DNA of 64,000 nucleotides from Conyzicola nivalis_A (GCF_040548875.1 NZ_JBEPSJ010000001.1:434001-498000), one strand, 5' to 3'. Positions 24,276-33,646 are shown, counted from the stretch's first letter. Numbers and translations are program-made. Notes: a model not told the origin generated them from the letters alone.

Positions 24276-25952
24276 ATGCCCTCCACTATCTACACGCCCG
24301 CCAAGCTCAAACCAGGCACCCTGCGCATCATCCCGATCGGTGGTCTCGGCGAGATCGGCCGCAACATGACCTCGTTCGAGATCGACGGAAAGATCCTGAT
24401 CGTCGACTGCGGCGTGCTCTTCCCCGAAGAGCACCAGCCCGGCGTCGACCTGATCCTGCCCGACTTCAGCCCGATCAAGGACCGCCTCGACGACGTCATC
24501 GGCGTCGTGCTCACGCACGGCCACGAAGACCACATCGGCGCGGTCCCGTACCTGCTCAAGCTGCGCGCTGACATCCCGCTGATCGGCTCCACCCTCACGC
24601 TGGCGCTCATCGAGGCCAAGCTCAAAGAGCACCGCATCGTGCCGTACACGCTCACCGTCGCCGAGGGCGACAAGGAGCACATGGGCCCGTTCGACCTCGA
24701 GTTCATCGCCGTGAACCACTCGATCCCCGACGCCCTCGCCGTGGTCATCACCACGAAGGCCGGCACCGTGCTGCACACCGGCGACTTCAAGATGGACCAG
24801 TTGCCGCTCGACGACCGCATCACCGACCTGCGCGCGTTCGCCCGCGTCGGCGAGGCCGGACTCGACCTGTTCATGTCCGACTCGACCAACGCCGACGTTC
24901 CCGGGTTCACCCCCAACGAGCGCGACATCGGCCCCGTCCTCGAGTCGCTCATCGCCCGTTCGCCGCGCCGCGTCATCGTCGCCAGCTTCTCGAGCCACGT
25001 GCACCGCGTGCAGCAGGTGCTCGACGCCGCCCACGCCAACGACCGCAAGGTCGTGCTCATGGGCCGCTCGATGGTGCGCAACATGGGCATCGCCGCCGAC
25101 CTCGGCTACCTCAAGGTTCCCGAGGGCGTGCTCATCGACGCGAAGAAGGCCGTCAACTTCCCCGACAACAAGCTCGTCTACATGTCGACCGGCAGCCAGG
25201 GCGAGCCCATGGCCGTGCTCTCGCGCATGGCCAACCAGGAGCACCAGATCGTGATCGGCAAGGGCGACACGATCATCCTCGCCTCGAGCCTGATCCCCGG
25301 CAACGAGAACGGCGTCTACCGCATGATCAACGGGCTGATGAAGCTCGGTGCGAACGTCATCCACAAGGGCAACGCCCGCGTGCACGTCTCCGGCCACGCC
25401 GCCGCCGGCGAGCTGCTCTACTGCTACAACATCCTCAAGCCGCGCAACGTGCTGCCGGTGCACGGCGAGCAGCGCCACCTCGTCGCGAACGCGAACCTCG
25501 CGATCCAGACGGGTGTGCCCGAGGAGAACACGTTCATCGCCGAAGACGGCACCGTGCTCGACATGCGCGACGGCTACGTCGCCAAGGTCGGCCAGCTCGA
25601 CCTCGGCTTCGTCTACGTCGACGGTTCGAGCGTCGGCGAGATCACCGACGCCGACCTCAAGGACCGCCGCATCCTGTCTGAAGAGGGCTTCATCTCCATC
25701 TTCGTCGCCGTCGACAAGCAGACCGGAAAGGTGCTCGTCGGGCCCGAGATCCAGGCGCGCGGCTACGCCGAAGACGAGTCCGTCTTCGACGCCGTCATCC
25801 CGCAGGTCATCAAGGCCCTCGAGGACGCCGCCAACAACGGCACCCGCGACACCGTCGCCCTGCAGCAGGTCGTGCGTCGCACCGTCGGCCGCTGGGTCAA
25901 CACCCAGCACCGCCGCAAGCCGATGATCGTCCCGGTCGTCATCGAGGCGTAA
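24276..25952 (+). CDS. rnj: Ribonuclease J
   Basis: The 558-residue metallo-beta-lactamase/beta-CASP ribonuclease combines 5'-3' exo- and endonuclease activity in mRNA and rRNA processing. The zinc motif is THGHEDHIGA (His81, His83, Asp85, His86). The second site is in AVNHSIPDA and TGDFKMDQ. The beta-CASP part is GFTPNERDIGP to SFSSHVHRVQQV, and VHVSGHAAAGEL completes the ligands. The C-terminal dimerisation domain is present. The ATG at 24276 with AAGGAA upstream begins the conserved PIGGLGEIGRNM region 20 residues in. Confidence 0.95.
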   Translation: MPSTIYTPAKLKPGTLRIIPIGGLGEIGRNMTSFEIDGKILIVDCGVLFPEEHQPGVDLILPDFSPIKDRLDDVIGVVLTHGHEDHIGAVPYLLKLRADIPLIGSTLTLALIEAKLKEHRIVPYTLTVAEGDKEHMGPFDLEFIAVNHSIPDALAVVITTKAGTVLHTGDFKMDQLPLDDRITDLRAFARVGEAGLDLFMSDSTNADVPGFTPNERDIGPVLESLIARSPRRVIVASFSSHVHRVQQVLDAAHANDRKVVLMGRSMVRNMGIAADLGYLKVPEGVLIDAKKAVNFPDNKLVYMSTGSQGEPMAVLSRMANQEHQIVIGKGDTIILASSLIPGNENGVYRMINGLMKLGANVIHKGNARVHVSGHAAAGELLYCYNILKPRNVLPVHGEQRHLVANANLAIQTGVPEENTFIAEDGTVLDMRDGYVAKVGQLDLGFVYVDGSSVGEITDADLKDRRILSEEGFISIFVAVDKQTGKVLVGPEIQARGYAEDESVFDAVIPQVIKALEDAANNGTRDTVALQQVVRRTVGRWVNTQHRRKPMIVPVVIEA

Positions 25953-25965
25953 CAGCGCTTCATCG

Positions 25966-26003
25966 AACGGCCCGGGGGAGTGGAGACACTCTCCCGGGTC
26001 GTT
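25966..26003 (+). terminator. Intrinsic terminator after RNase J
   Basis: AACGGCCCGGGGGAGTG pairs with CACTCTCCCGGGTCGTT (15 Watson-Crick pairs plus two G-T) around GAGA, followed by CTCGTTT. Confidence 0.85.
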
Positions 26004-26061
26004 CTCGTTTCGTGACCGAAACGCGCCCTCGGTTCGATGAGTTTCAGTCCATACTTGCCGC

Positions 26062-26775
26062 ATGAAGACGACTCGCCGGCCGAGTGCCGCAGCACTCCTC
26101 GTGGCCTTGGCCGCAACGCTCGCTGGCTGTAACAGCCAACCCTCGGCAGACGGGCCCGGCCCGGAGTCGAGCCCGACCTCGAGCGCGACGTCGCCCGCCG
26201 AGCCCGCGACCCGCCTCGCCCTCAGCGAACTGGTGGTCAGCCCGGCCGGCGTCGGTCCGCTTCTCGTCGGGCAGCCGGTCGCCGACGAACCCGAGGAGTC
26301 GGCCGTCGTCACCTGGGACCCGACGGGCTGCATCACCGCAGGCGTCCCGACCGTCGAGGGTGAGCCGTGGTCGGGGTACTGGAGATCGGCGTACGAGGAT
26401 GCCGGCAATCCCGACGACAGGACGTTCACCGTCGTGACCAAGGACGGCGTCAAAGACGGGCCGATAGCGCGAGTGATCGTATACGGCGACGAACTCGCCA
26501 CGGAGGAGGGCGTGCGGGTCGGATCGACCGTCGACGAGGTGCTCGCCGCCTACCCGGATGCGGTAGTCCAGCCGGGCCCGGCCGTCAGCCGGCTCTACGT
26601 CGTCGAGGGGGCGACGGGATCACTCTCCGTGGAGGTGGCGATCGACAGCCCAGAGCTGCCCGGCTACTGGGATGCCGCGCAGATCGACACCGTGCTCTGG
26701 ATGGTCGTGTTCGACGCCTCCGACGAGGTGACGGCCGCGGCGGCCTCCGACACGATCGGCCCCTGCCCGGTGTGA
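26062..26775 (+). CDS. Putative lipoprotein of unknown function
   Basis: The 237-residue protein has a signal peptide with lipobox LAGC (Cys23), a Ser/Pro/Thr-rich linker to about residue 50, and a globular domain. That domain resembles the repeated module of uncharacterised actinobacterial lipoproteins: LVVSPAGVGPLLVGQPVAD, then VGSTVDEVLAAYPDAV. The second motif is like the substrate-facing loop of small exported beta proteins, but I do not recognise a family. Two cysteines (TGC, GPC at the end) could form a disulphide. It lies alone between the RNase J terminator and ftsK. Confidence 0.7.
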   Translation: MKTTRRPSAAALLVALAATLAGCNSQPSADGPGPESSPTSSATSPAEPATRLALSELVVSPAGVGPLLVGQPVADEPEESAVVTWDPTGCITAGVPTVEGEPWSGYWRSAYEDAGNPDDRTFTVVTKDGVKDGPIARVIVYGDELATEEGVRVGSTVDEVLAAYPDAVVQPGPAVSRLYVVEGATGSLSVEVAIDSPELPGYWDAAQIDTVLWMVVFDASDEVTAAAASDTIGPCPV

Positions 26776-26911
26776 CGCCAGCGCCGTCGAAGTGCGACAC
26801 GAATCATCCGTACGGCTGATTCGCCCTCGCCGGGCTGCTGCCCGCGATCGTCGCGGTGCCGCCCAGATCAACACACCTCCCGCCTAACCGGCCGCTGACG
26901 GCGGCCGAGGG

Positions 26912-26917
26912 TACCGT
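26912..26917 (+). promoter_or_regulatory. -10 element TACCGT of the leaderless ftsK promoter
   Basis: Six bases separate TACCGT from the ftsK ATG at 26924. A GGCCGC/GCGGCC hairpin (26890-26906) lies just upstream and could be an operator. Confidence 0.4.
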
Positions 26918-26923
26918 GAACGC

Positions 26924-29806
26924 ATGGCTACGAGTACCAAACCGACCTCTCGTGCGCGCGCGACGTCGTCTCGAGCGCGCCCCGCGGCATCCGCTGCACA
27001 GAAGAACACGACCCAGAAGAACGCGCCGACCAAGAAGCTGCCCGCCACCAAGGCGGCGCCCAGCGACGAGCCGGGTCTGCTAAGCCGCGCCTACCTCGGG
27101 CTAGCCCACGTCGTGGGCGGCGCCGCCCGCGTGCTCGGCAAAGAGACCCTCGCGAAAGAGGAGCGCCGCGACGGCTTCCCCTTCTTCCTCTTCCTGCTCG
27201 CCGTCGTCGGCGCCGTGATCGAGTGGTTCAACCCGCTCGACCCTGTGGCCATCGCCCTCGACGCCTACACCTTCGGCGGCCTGTTCGGCCGCGTCGCGTT
27301 CGCCCTGCCCGTGATCATGCTGATCTTCGCGGTGTGGCTCTTCCGCCACCCCGCGAGCGTGCACGACAACGGTCGCATCGGCATCGGGCTCACCGTGCTG
27401 CTCACCACGATCAGCGCCCTGTGCCACATCTTCGGCGGGCAACCGAGCTGGCCGCTCGTGGCGTCGGAGATCGCCGCGGCCGGGGGAGTGCTCGGCTGGC
27501 TCCTCGCCGCGCCGCTCCTGCTCGCCACCGAGTGGGTCGCCGTGCCCGTGGTCGTCGTGCTGCTCGTGCTCTCGCTCTTCATCATCACGAAGACCCCGCC
27601 GAACCGCGTCGGTTCGCGCCTGCGCGAGCTCTACGCGTACCTGTTCGGCGCAGAGCTCGACGAGCCGGAGAAGCCGGCCGGCAAGGCGGGCAAGAACGCG
27701 GAGATCGCCGCCGCATCCGACAAGTTCGGCTCGCTCGGCGACCTCGGCGTCGACAACGACTACGACGCCGACCCGGCCAGCGTGCCGTGGTGGCGTCGCA
27801 GCAAGACCGAACAGCGCACCGACCAGGCCGCGTTCGACTCTCCCGTCGTCGCGACCGGCGCCACAGACGTGCTCGACCTCAACCACGCCAAGGACGGCGA
27901 GTTCGGCATCGAGCTGCTCGAAGAACTGGTGCGCGCCGAAGAGGCGGTCAAACGGTTCACCGGCGAGGTCGAGACGGGCGTCGTCACCGCGATGCGCGAA
28001 GACACGCCGACCGCGGTCGCACCGCTTCCCGGCTTCACCACCACCACGAGCGAGAAGGGCAACGCCGGCGAGTTCGACGGCAGCGAGCAGCCCGCCCTGC
28101 GCGAGCCCAGCCCGATGGCCACCCACCGCGGCCCCAGCGCCCCGTACCGCCTCCCCGCCGCCGCCATGCTCACGCCCGGCACCCCGCCCAAGTCGAGAAG
28201 CGCCGCCAACGACGAGGTGGTCGCCTCGATCACAGAGGTGCTGCGCCAGTTCCAGGTGGATGCCTCGGTGACCGGTTTCAGCCGCGGCCCGTCCGTCACC
28301 CGCTACGAGCTCGAACTCGGCCCCGGCGTCAAGGTCGAGCGAGTCACCGCGCTCGCCAAGAACATCAGCTACGCGGTCGCGAGCAACGAGGTCAACATCC
28401 TCTCGCCGATCCCCGGCAAGAGCGCCATCGGCGTCGAGATCCCCAACAAAGACCGCGAGATCGTGTCCCTCGGCGATGTGCTGACCTCCGGGGCATCCAC
28501 TCGCAGCACGCACCCCATGACCATCGGGCTCGGAAAAGACGTCGAGGGCGGATTCGTCGTCGCCAACCTCGCGAAGATGCCCCACCTCCTCGTCGCCGGC
28601 TCCACCGGCTCGGGCAAGTCGAGCTTCGTCAACTCCATGATCACCTCGGTGCTCATGCGCGCCACGCCCGCCGAGGTGCGCATGGTGCTCATCGACCCCA
28701 AGCGAGTCGAGCTGTCGATCTACGCCGGGGTCCCGCACCTCATCACGCCCATCATCACGAACCCGAAGAAGGCAGCCGAAGCGCTCGCCTGGGTCGTGAA
28801 GGAGATGGACATGCGCTACGACGACCTCGCCAGCTTCGGGTTCCGCCACATCGACGACTTCAACAAGGCCGTCATCGCGAACGAGATCGTGCTGCCCGTC
28901 GGCAGCGAGCGCAGGCTCTCGCCGTACCCGTACCTGCTGGTGGTCGTCGACGAGCTCGCCGACCTGATGATGGTCGCCCCCCGAGACGTCGAAGACTCCA
29001 TCGTGCGCATCACCCAGCTCGCCCGTGCATCCGGAATCCACCTCGTGCTCGCCACCCAGCGTCCCAGCGTCGACGTCGTCACCGGTCTGATCAAGGCCAA
29101 CGTCCCGTCGCGGCTCGCCTTCGCGGTGTCGAGCATGACCGACTCCCGCGTCATCCTCGACCAGCCCGGCGCCGACAAGCTGATCGGCCAGGGCGACGCG
29201 CTCTTCCTGCCGATGGGCACCTCGAAGGCCATCCGCGTGCAGGGCGCCTGGGTGCAGGAGAGCGAGATCGCCGCGGTCGTCGCACACGTCATCGCGCAGG
29301 CGCAGCCCGATTACCGCGAAGACGTCGCGGTCACCGTCGAGAAGAAGGTCGTCGACGCCGATATCGGCGACGACCTCGAACTGCTCCTCGCCGCGACCGA
29401 GCTCATCGTCAGCACCCAGTTCGGCTCGACCTCGATGCTGCAGCGCAAGCTGCGCGTCGGGTTCGCCAAGGCCGGGCGGCTCATGGACCTGCTCGAGTCG
29501 CGCGAGATCGTCGGACCCTCCGAGGGATCCAAGGCCCGCGACGTGCTCGTCACCGTGGAACAGCTGCCGGCCGTGCTGGCTCGTCTGCGCGGCGGCGACG
29601 AGCCGGGTGCGCCCGTGCAGCCGGGCTCCGTGCAGCCGGGTGCGCCCGTTCAGCCGGGCTCCGTGGCCCACGCCGCTGCCCCCGCCGCGACCCTCGCCCC
29701 CGACAGCCTGCTGCGCCGCGATCTCGTCGAAGAGAGTTTCGACGGTTACGATGAGGTCGAGGCTCCGTCAGAAGACGACGCCTGGAACCTGACTGACCGG
29801 GAGTAA
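26924..29806 (+). CDS. ftsK: DNA translocase FtsK/SpoIIIE
   Basis: The 960-residue protein has a basic, low-complexity N terminus, four membrane helices (about 85-230), an acidic linker, and the RecA-like motor (about 420-830). Walker A is GSTGSGKSSF (about 559-568) and Walker B LLVVVDELADLMM. The C-terminal winged-helix gamma domain (about 835-900, ATELIVSTQFGSTSMLQRKL) reads KOPS-like guide sequences. It pumps chromosome ends through the septum at division. The last 60 residues are a linker with an 11-residue repeat. pgsA follows five bases later, so the two are co-transcribed. Confidence 0.95.
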   Translation: MATSTKPTSRARATSSRARPAASAAQKNTTQKNAPTKKLPATKAAPSDEPGLLSRAYLGLAHVVGGAARVLGKETLAKEERRDGFPFFLFLLAVVGAVIEWFNPLDPVAIALDAYTFGGLFGRVAFALPVIMLIFAVWLFRHPASVHDNGRIGIGLTVLLTTISALCHIFGGQPSWPLVASEIAAAGGVLGWLLAAPLLLATEWVAVPVVVVLLVLSLFIITKTPPNRVGSRLRELYAYLFGAELDEPEKPAGKAGKNAEIAAASDKFGSLGDLGVDNDYDADPASVPWWRRSKTEQRTDQAAFDSPVVATGATDVLDLNHAKDGEFGIELLEELVRAEEAVKRFTGEVETGVVTAMREDTPTAVAPLPGFTTTTSEKGNAGEFDGSEQPALREPSPMATHRGPSAPYRLPAAAMLTPGTPPKSRSAANDEVVASITEVLRQFQVDASVTGFSRGPSVTRYELELGPGVKVERVTALAKNISYAVASNEVNILSPIPGKSAIGVEIPNKDREIVSLGDVLTSGASTRSTHPMTIGLGKDVEGGFVVANLAKMPHLLVAGSTGSGKSSFVNSMITSVLMRATPAEVRMVLIDPKRVELSIYAGVPHLITPIITNPKKAAEALAWVVKEMDMRYDDLASFGFRHIDDFNKAVIANEIVLPVGSERRLSPYPYLLVVVDELADLMMVAPRDVEDSIVRITQLARASGIHLVLATQRPSVDVVTGLIKANVPSRLAFAVSSMTDSRVILDQPGADKLIGQGDALFLPMGTSKAIRVQGAWVQESEIAAVVAHVIAQAQPDYREDVAVTVEKKVVDADIGDDLELLLAATELIVSTQFGSTSMLQRKLRVGFAKAGRLMDLLESREIVGPSEGSKARDVLVTVEQLPAVLARLRGGDEPGAPVQPGSVQPGAPVQPGSVAHAAAPAATLAPDSLLRRDLVEESFDGYDEVEAPSEDDAWNLTDRE
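29603..29668 (+). repeat. In-frame 33-base tandem repeat near the ftsK 3' end
   Basis: Two copies (29603-29635 and 29636-29668) encode PGAPVQPGSVQ and PGAPVQPGSVA, a proline-rich spacer after the gamma domain. Confidence 0.85.
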
Positions 29807-29810
29807 CTTC

Positions 29811-30455
29811 GTGTCGACTGAACCGGTAGACGGCACGACCCCGCACCCTCCCCGCAAGAGCACCATGTCAGGCCGGGTGTGGCGCGCCGGCGACGGGCCG
29901 GTGAGCAACGGCAACGTCCCGAACATCATCACGGTCGTGCGCATCCTGCTCGCGCCTGTCTTCGTCTACCTTCTCCTCCTCGACGACGGCGAACTCGGCG
30001 TCGTGCGGTGGATTGCCGCCATCCTGTTCATCGTGGCGATCGCCACCGACGGAATCGACGGGCACATCGCCCGCAGCCGCAACCTCGTGACCGACCTCGG
30101 GATCCTGCTCGATCCGATCGCCGACAAGATCCTCACCCTCAGCGCCCTCGTCGCGCTCTCCATCCTGGGCGAGCTCTGGTGGTGGGTGACCATCGTCATC
30201 CTCGTGCGCGAGATCGGTATCACCGTTTACCGGTTCGCCGTGCTCAGCAAGGTAGTCATCCCCGCCTCCAAGGGAGGCAAGCTCAAGACGCTCGCACAGG
30301 CCGTCGCGATCTCGCTCTTCCTCGTGCCGCTGGTCACCGTTCTGGGCGAGTGGGTGCTCTGGGTCAATTGGATCGCCATGGCGATCGCCTTCGTGCTCAC
30401 CGTCTACACCGGCATCGAATACCTCGTGCAGGCCGCGCGTGCCCGCCGCGCCTGA
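29811..30455 (+). CDS. pgsA: CDP-diacylglycerol-glycerol-3-phosphate 3-phosphatidyltransferase
   Basis: The 214-residue membrane enzyme makes phosphatidylglycerol phosphate from CDP-diacylglycerol and glycerol-3-phosphate. The CDP-alcohol phosphotransferase signature D-G-x2-A-R-x8-G-x3-D-x3-D is complete (Asp83, Ala87, Arg88, Gly97, Asp101, Asp105), with five to six membrane helices around it. A 35-residue hydrophilic N terminus precedes the conserved NVPNIITVVRILLAP. The start is GTG at 29811. It sits between ftsK and cinA as in other Actinobacteria, and its end overlaps cinA by 17 bases. Confidence 0.93.
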   Translation: MSTEPVDGTTPHPPRKSTMSGRVWRAGDGPVSNGNVPNIITVVRILLAPVFVYLLLLDDGELGVVRWIAAILFIVAIATDGIDGHIARSRNLVTDLGILLDPIADKILTLSALVALSILGELWWWVTIVILVREIGITVYRFAVLSKVVIPASKGGKLKTLAQAVAISLFLVPLVTVLGEWVLWVNWIAMAIAFVLTVYTGIEYLVQAARARRA

Positions 30456-31020
30456 CGACGACGCCTCGCGCGTAGACGCCACCCGCGACGCCGGGACTCT
30501 TAGCGACGTCGCCGCACGCGCCGACGTCGCCGCACGCGCCGACGTCGCCGCCGCGCTCGTCGCCTTGCTCACCGCACGCGGTCTGACGATCGCCGTCGCC
30601 GAGTCCCTCACCGGTGGTCTGCTCGTCGCCGAGCTCGTGCGCGTGCCGGGCGCATCGGTCGTCGTCGTCGGGGGAGTGGTCGCCTACGACACGGCGATCA
30701 AGCACAGCCTGCTCGGGGTCGACGCCGACCTCCTCGCGCGCCGCGGAGCCGTCGATCCCGAGGTCGCCCGCCAGATGGCGGTCGGCGTGCGCACCGCGCT
30801 CGCGGTCGACGGTCGCGCCGCAGACATCGGAATCTCGACCACCGGCGTGGCCGGACCCGACCCGCAAGACGGCAAGCCCGTGGGAACCGTCTACCTCGGC
30901 TTCGCTATCGGCGACGAGGTCGTCGACGCCGCGCTCGCCCTGACCGGCGATCGTGATGGCATCCGATCGGCCGTCGTCTCCGAATCACTCATAAGGCTGC
31001 ACCGGATGCTCGAACGATGA
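30439..31020 (+). CDS. cinA: CinA-family protein (nicotinamide-nucleotide amidase domain only)
   Basis: The 193-residue protein has only the C-terminal CinA/PncC domain: LTIAVAESLTGGLLVAELV with the catalytic Ser-Thr, GGVVAYDTAIKHSLLGV, and IGISTTGVAGPDPQDGKPVG. In the family this domain deamidates nicotinamide mononucleotide for NAD recycling. The N-terminal MoCF-like domain of full-length CinA is absent. The first 35 residues, partly encoded by an 18-base repeat (ADVAAR units), look unstructured; the GTG at 30439 is taken because it overlaps pgsA. The gene before clgR in this order is typical. Confidence 0.88.
   Translation: MPAAPDDDASRVDATRDAGTLSDVAARADVAARADVAAALVALLTARGLTIAVAESLTGGLLVAELVRVPGASVVVVGGVVAYDTAIKHSLLGVDADLLARRGAVDPEVARQMAVGVRTALAVDGRAADIGISTTGVAGPDPQDGKPVGTVYLGFAIGDEVVDAALALTGDRDGIRSAVVSESLIRLHRMLER
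30505..30552 (+). repeat. 18-base tandem repeat in the cinA 5' coding region
   Basis: GACGTCGCCGCACGCGCC at 30505-30522 and 30523-30540, then a partial third copy to 30552. It encodes DVAARA twice and so keeps the frame. Confidence 0.85.
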
Positions 31021-31192
31021 GCCCGGGAATACCGGGAGTTTCAATCTCGTTACATAAATCGGATTAACAAGCGCCACACAGAGTGCTCTGGTTAGAGTAC
31101 TTACGTATCGGCGGTTGTAGTGTTACTGCTCCAAGAGTTTGTGGGCTCCCACAGAACGCGGTTCAGGGCAATGAGTCTTAGAGGAGGATCCA

Positions 31193-31510
31193 ATGGTTCT
31201 AGTACGTCAAGAAATCGGTGATGTTCTCCGCGACTTCCGTTTGCAGAAGGGGCGCACTCTTCGCCAGGTCGCGAGCAAGGCGAGCGTAGCGCTCGGATAC
31301 CTCAGCGAGGTAGAACGAGGACAGAAAGAGGCGAGCTCCGAGATTCTCGCATCTGTCGCGGAGGCCCTCGAGACCCCTATCTCGGTCATCATGCGCGAGG
31401 TGGGCGACCGTCTGGCGATCATCGAGGGAGTCTCCCTCGCAACGACGATCCCCGACACGCTGCCGGACGAACTCGTCGCAGAGTTCGACACGAACCTCGT
31501 CTCGCGCTGA
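31193..31510 (+). CDS. clgR: ClgR-like XRE transcriptional regulator
   Basis: The 105-residue protein has a single XRE helix-turn-helix (about 8-65, LRQVASKASVALGYLSEVER) and the conserved flanks GDVLRDFRLQKGRTL and EVERGQKEASSEILASV. This is the ClgR signature, an activator of clp protease and DNA-repair genes. ClgR is itself degraded by Clp in some Actinobacteria. Position after pgsA-cinA matches other genomes. The ATG at 31193 follows a strong GAGGAGG site. The 172 bases before it hold a likely promoter but no certain operator. Confidence 0.9.
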   Translation: MVLVRQEIGDVLRDFRLQKGRTLRQVASKASVALGYLSEVERGQKEASSEILASVAEALETPISVIMREVGDRLAIIEGVSLATTIPDTLPDELVAEFDTNLVSR

Positions 31511-31536
31511 GTCTCCTCCCTCATCCCTGATCCGCA

Positions 31537-31566
31537 CGAACACCCCGGCAGTCGCCGGGGTGTTCG
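31537..31566 (+). terminator. Intrinsic terminator after clgR
   Basis: CGAACACCCCGGC and GCCGGGGTGTTCG form a perfect 13-pair stem with an AGTC loop, followed by TCGTTT. Confidence 0.88.
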
Positions 31567-31662
31567 TCGTTTAACGAGCGTTCGGGTTGGACGAACACGT
31601 TCGATAAGAGGTTCGGATGCTGCGCCGCTGACACCGAGCGGACGCTGCCGGCGCACTGAGGT

Positions 31663-31668
31663 TAGGGT
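31663..31668 (+). promoter_or_regulatory. -10 element TAGGGT of the leaderless DUF3046 promoter
   Basis: Six bases separate it from the GTG at 31675. Confidence 0.45.
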
Positions 31669-31674
31669 TGACCG

Positions 31675-31899
31675 GTGCGATTGAGTGAATTCCGGATAGC
31701 CGTCGAAGAAGAGTTCGGCGAGGCATACGGGCGCGTCATCACGAACGACCTCGTGCTCGGCGACGTCGGCGGACTCACCGCCGAGCAGGCGATCAAGGCC
31801 GGTTTCCCGCCGCGTGCCATCTGGAACGCCCTGTGCGACGCCAGCGACGTTCCCGCCGACCGTCGATACGGCGTCGGCCTGCGCGAGACTCGGGACTAG
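31675..31899 (+). CDS. DUF3046 domain protein
   Basis: The 74-residue protein with RLSEFRIAVEEEFGEAYGRV and LTAEQAIKAGFPPRAIWNAL matches DUF3046 along its whole length. The family is restricted to Actinobacteria and is normally the gene just before recA; its function is unknown. Here the HNH gene separates it from recA by about 2 kb. Start GTG at 31675, apparently leaderless. No membrane segment and no signal peptide. Confidence 0.9.
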   Translation: MRLSEFRIAVEEEFGEAYGRVITNDLVLGDVGGLTAEQAIKAGFPPRAIWNALCDASDVPADRRYGVGLRETRD

Positions 31900-31981
31900 T
31901 CGCTTCGAGTTAGCAAGGCACCCGTCGATCATCGCTCGTCCACGAGCAGGCATTGTTGGGTGCGCATCCACGAGTTGTAGG

Positions 31982-32009
31982 GCTCGCATCGTCGAGCTCG
32001 CATCGTCGG
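31982..32009 (+). repeat. 14-base tandem repeat after the DUF3046 gene
   Basis: GCTCGCATCGTCGA then GCTCGCATCGTCGG, in the 139-base gap between DUF3046 and the HNH gene. Confidence 0.7.
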
Positions 32010-32038
32010 GCGGGCACGTGTCGGTTAGTCGGCCCCAC

Positions 32039-33646
32039 TCAGAATGGCATCTCCTGGTCGGGGTCGTCGGGTGTGTTCCAGCTGTCGTCGGTGGTGGTCT
32101 CGGGTTTCTCGGTGTCGGGTTTCTGGTCGGCGAGTGCTTCGACGAAGGCGGGTGAGAGTCGGCGGTGTGGTGCGACTTTTCTGATCCGGCCGCAGGGGGA
32201 TACCCACATCTTGTCGCCGTCGGGGAGTTTGACCATGGTCCACCTGGTGTTGTGGACGGTGCGGTGGTCTGATTCGCAGAGGAGGGCGGAGTTGGCGAGG
32301 GAGGTGTCGCGGGTGTCGGCCCATTGTCCGGGGTGGTGTCCGTGGGACTCGCCGGCGGTGGCGTCGCACCAGGGGGCGGTGCAGGTCCCGTCGACGAGTT
32401 CCACGGCCCGGCGGAGGGACTTCGGCAGGTACCGGTACCGGTCGTCGAAGGCGATCACGGTGCCGGTGATCGGGTCGGTGAGCAGCCGGTAGAAGCCGGG
32501 TGCGTCGGCGACGAGCCTTCGGGCGGTGGCCGGGTCGATCGGGATGCTGCCGTCGAGGGTCGCCGGGGCGGTGTCTTGGCCGAGGAGGGTGAGGACGGGG
32601 ATCTCGATGTGGACCTGGGCGGTGATGCCGTGCCCGAGCCGCCGACCCGAGCCCGCAGCGCCGTCGCCGCTGGGGAGGGCGTCGTCGGTGACGGCGCAGA
32701 GGTCGCCCTCGAGGAGGATCGCGGTGGCCACGTCCGCCCGTCGTTGCGCCAGGGTGCGGGGGTCGCCTTGGAAGGTGGGGAGGGCGATGGCGGTGACCCG
32801 GTTGTAGATCGCGGCGACCACCTCGGTGGAGTCGCGGATGGTGAGGAACCCGATACCGTCCTCCCCGGGCTCCAGGGTCACGCTGCGGAACGCTGCCGCC
32901 CTCTCGTGACGCTCCTCCATCGACTCCGTGTGCAGCCGCTCCCTGGCCTGCAACACCTTGCGGCGGAAGGCGGAGTAGATCAGGGTCTTCGCCCACGGCA
33001 GCACCTCCTGTTCGAACGCTCCGCGGGACTGCTCCGGCAGGGACCAGGCGGTGGAGGCGATCAACCGGGCGTGCTCGTAGCGGACCGTGCCGGTGTGCAG
33101 GGCCTCCAAGGTCGCGGGCAGGTCGGTCACCAGGGTGCGGCTCTCCTGGATCAGGTGCCGGGCGGCGTTCTTCGACAGGGTGAATGCCGCCGCGACCTCG
33201 GTCGCCAGCTCCACCGCGGCCCGGTTCCGGATCGACCAGCCCGCCTCCTGCCCGACGTTCGCCCGCAGCTCCGGCGGCCGGGACAGGTCGTCGGCCTCCT
33301 CCTCGGCGGCGACCATCACCGAGATGCGCCGCAGCTCCTCGATACCCACCGCACGACGCGCCGCCGACACCGCGAGCTGCCGGTCCGCGACCTCGGCGTC
33401 GTCGAGGAACCTCCCCAGCAGCATCTGCCTCTGCACGTGCGGAGACAGGGTGCGCGGGTCGGGCATCGACTCCCACTCCGGCGGCGGCTCAAACAATGGC
33501 GCCCCGAAGGACGACGATGCGAAGGACGACGGTGCGGAGAAGGACCCGGGAGCCAGGTCGTCGGGCGGCGGCTCGAACGTCGGATCGTCCTGCAGCACCG
33601 GCGCCGGCCCCGGCCCCGTGTCATCCGCGATATCGGTGATTGTCAT
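32039..33646 (-). CDS. DUF222 / HNH endonuclease signature protein (13E12 repeat family)
   Basis: The 535-residue protein has a disordered Pro/Ser-rich N terminus, a DUF222 helical domain (about 60-370, AAFTLSKNAARHLIQESRTL is typical) and a C-terminal HNH domain (about 415-470). In the HNH part CTAPWCDATAGESHGHH carries the CxxxxC and HH metal ligands, and SALLCESDHRTVHNTRW the final C/H pair. The family is present in many copies per actinobacterial genome and behaves as a dispersed repeat; DNA cleavage is expected. The ATG at 33646 is chosen over 33664 because a -10 TAATGT (33661-33666, minus strand) would overlap the longer start. A LexA-type box lies just upstream, and the gene breaks the DUF3046-recA order. 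Confidence 0.88.
   Translation of the reverse strand: MTITDIADDTGPGPAPVLQDDPTFEPPPDDLAPGSFSAPSSFASSSFGAPLFEPPPEWESMPDPRTLSPHVQRQMLLGRFLDDAEVADRQLAVSAARRAVGIEELRRISVMVAAEEEADDLSRPPELRANVGQEAGWSIRNRAAVELATEVAAAFTLSKNAARHLIQESRTLVTDLPATLEALHTGTVRYEHARLIASTAWSLPEQSRGAFEQEVLPWAKTLIYSAFRRKVLQARERLHTESMEERHERAAAFRSVTLEPGEDGIGFLTIRDSTEVVAAIYNRVTAIALPTFQGDPRTLAQRRADVATAILLEGDLCAVTDDALPSGDGAAGSGRRLGHGITAQVHIEIPVLTLLGQDTAPATLDGSIPIDPATARRLVADAPGFYRLLTDPITGTVIAFDDRYRYLPKSLRRAVELVDGTCTAPWCDATAGESHGHHPGQWADTRDTSLANSALLCESDHRTVHNTRWTMVKLPDGDKMWVSPCGRIRKVAPHRRLSPAFVEALADQKPDTEKPETTTDDSWNTPDDPDQEMPF

Noticed and set aside
27101..29671. 856-codon open frame opposite ftsK
   Set aside because: It is the complement of a well-matched ftsK, and the peptide is Glu/Asp/Arg-rich with no fold.
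31573..31615. CGAAC/GTTCG pairs that look like a LexA box
   Set aside because: The half sites are two bases apart, not four, so they do not fit the SOS consensus.
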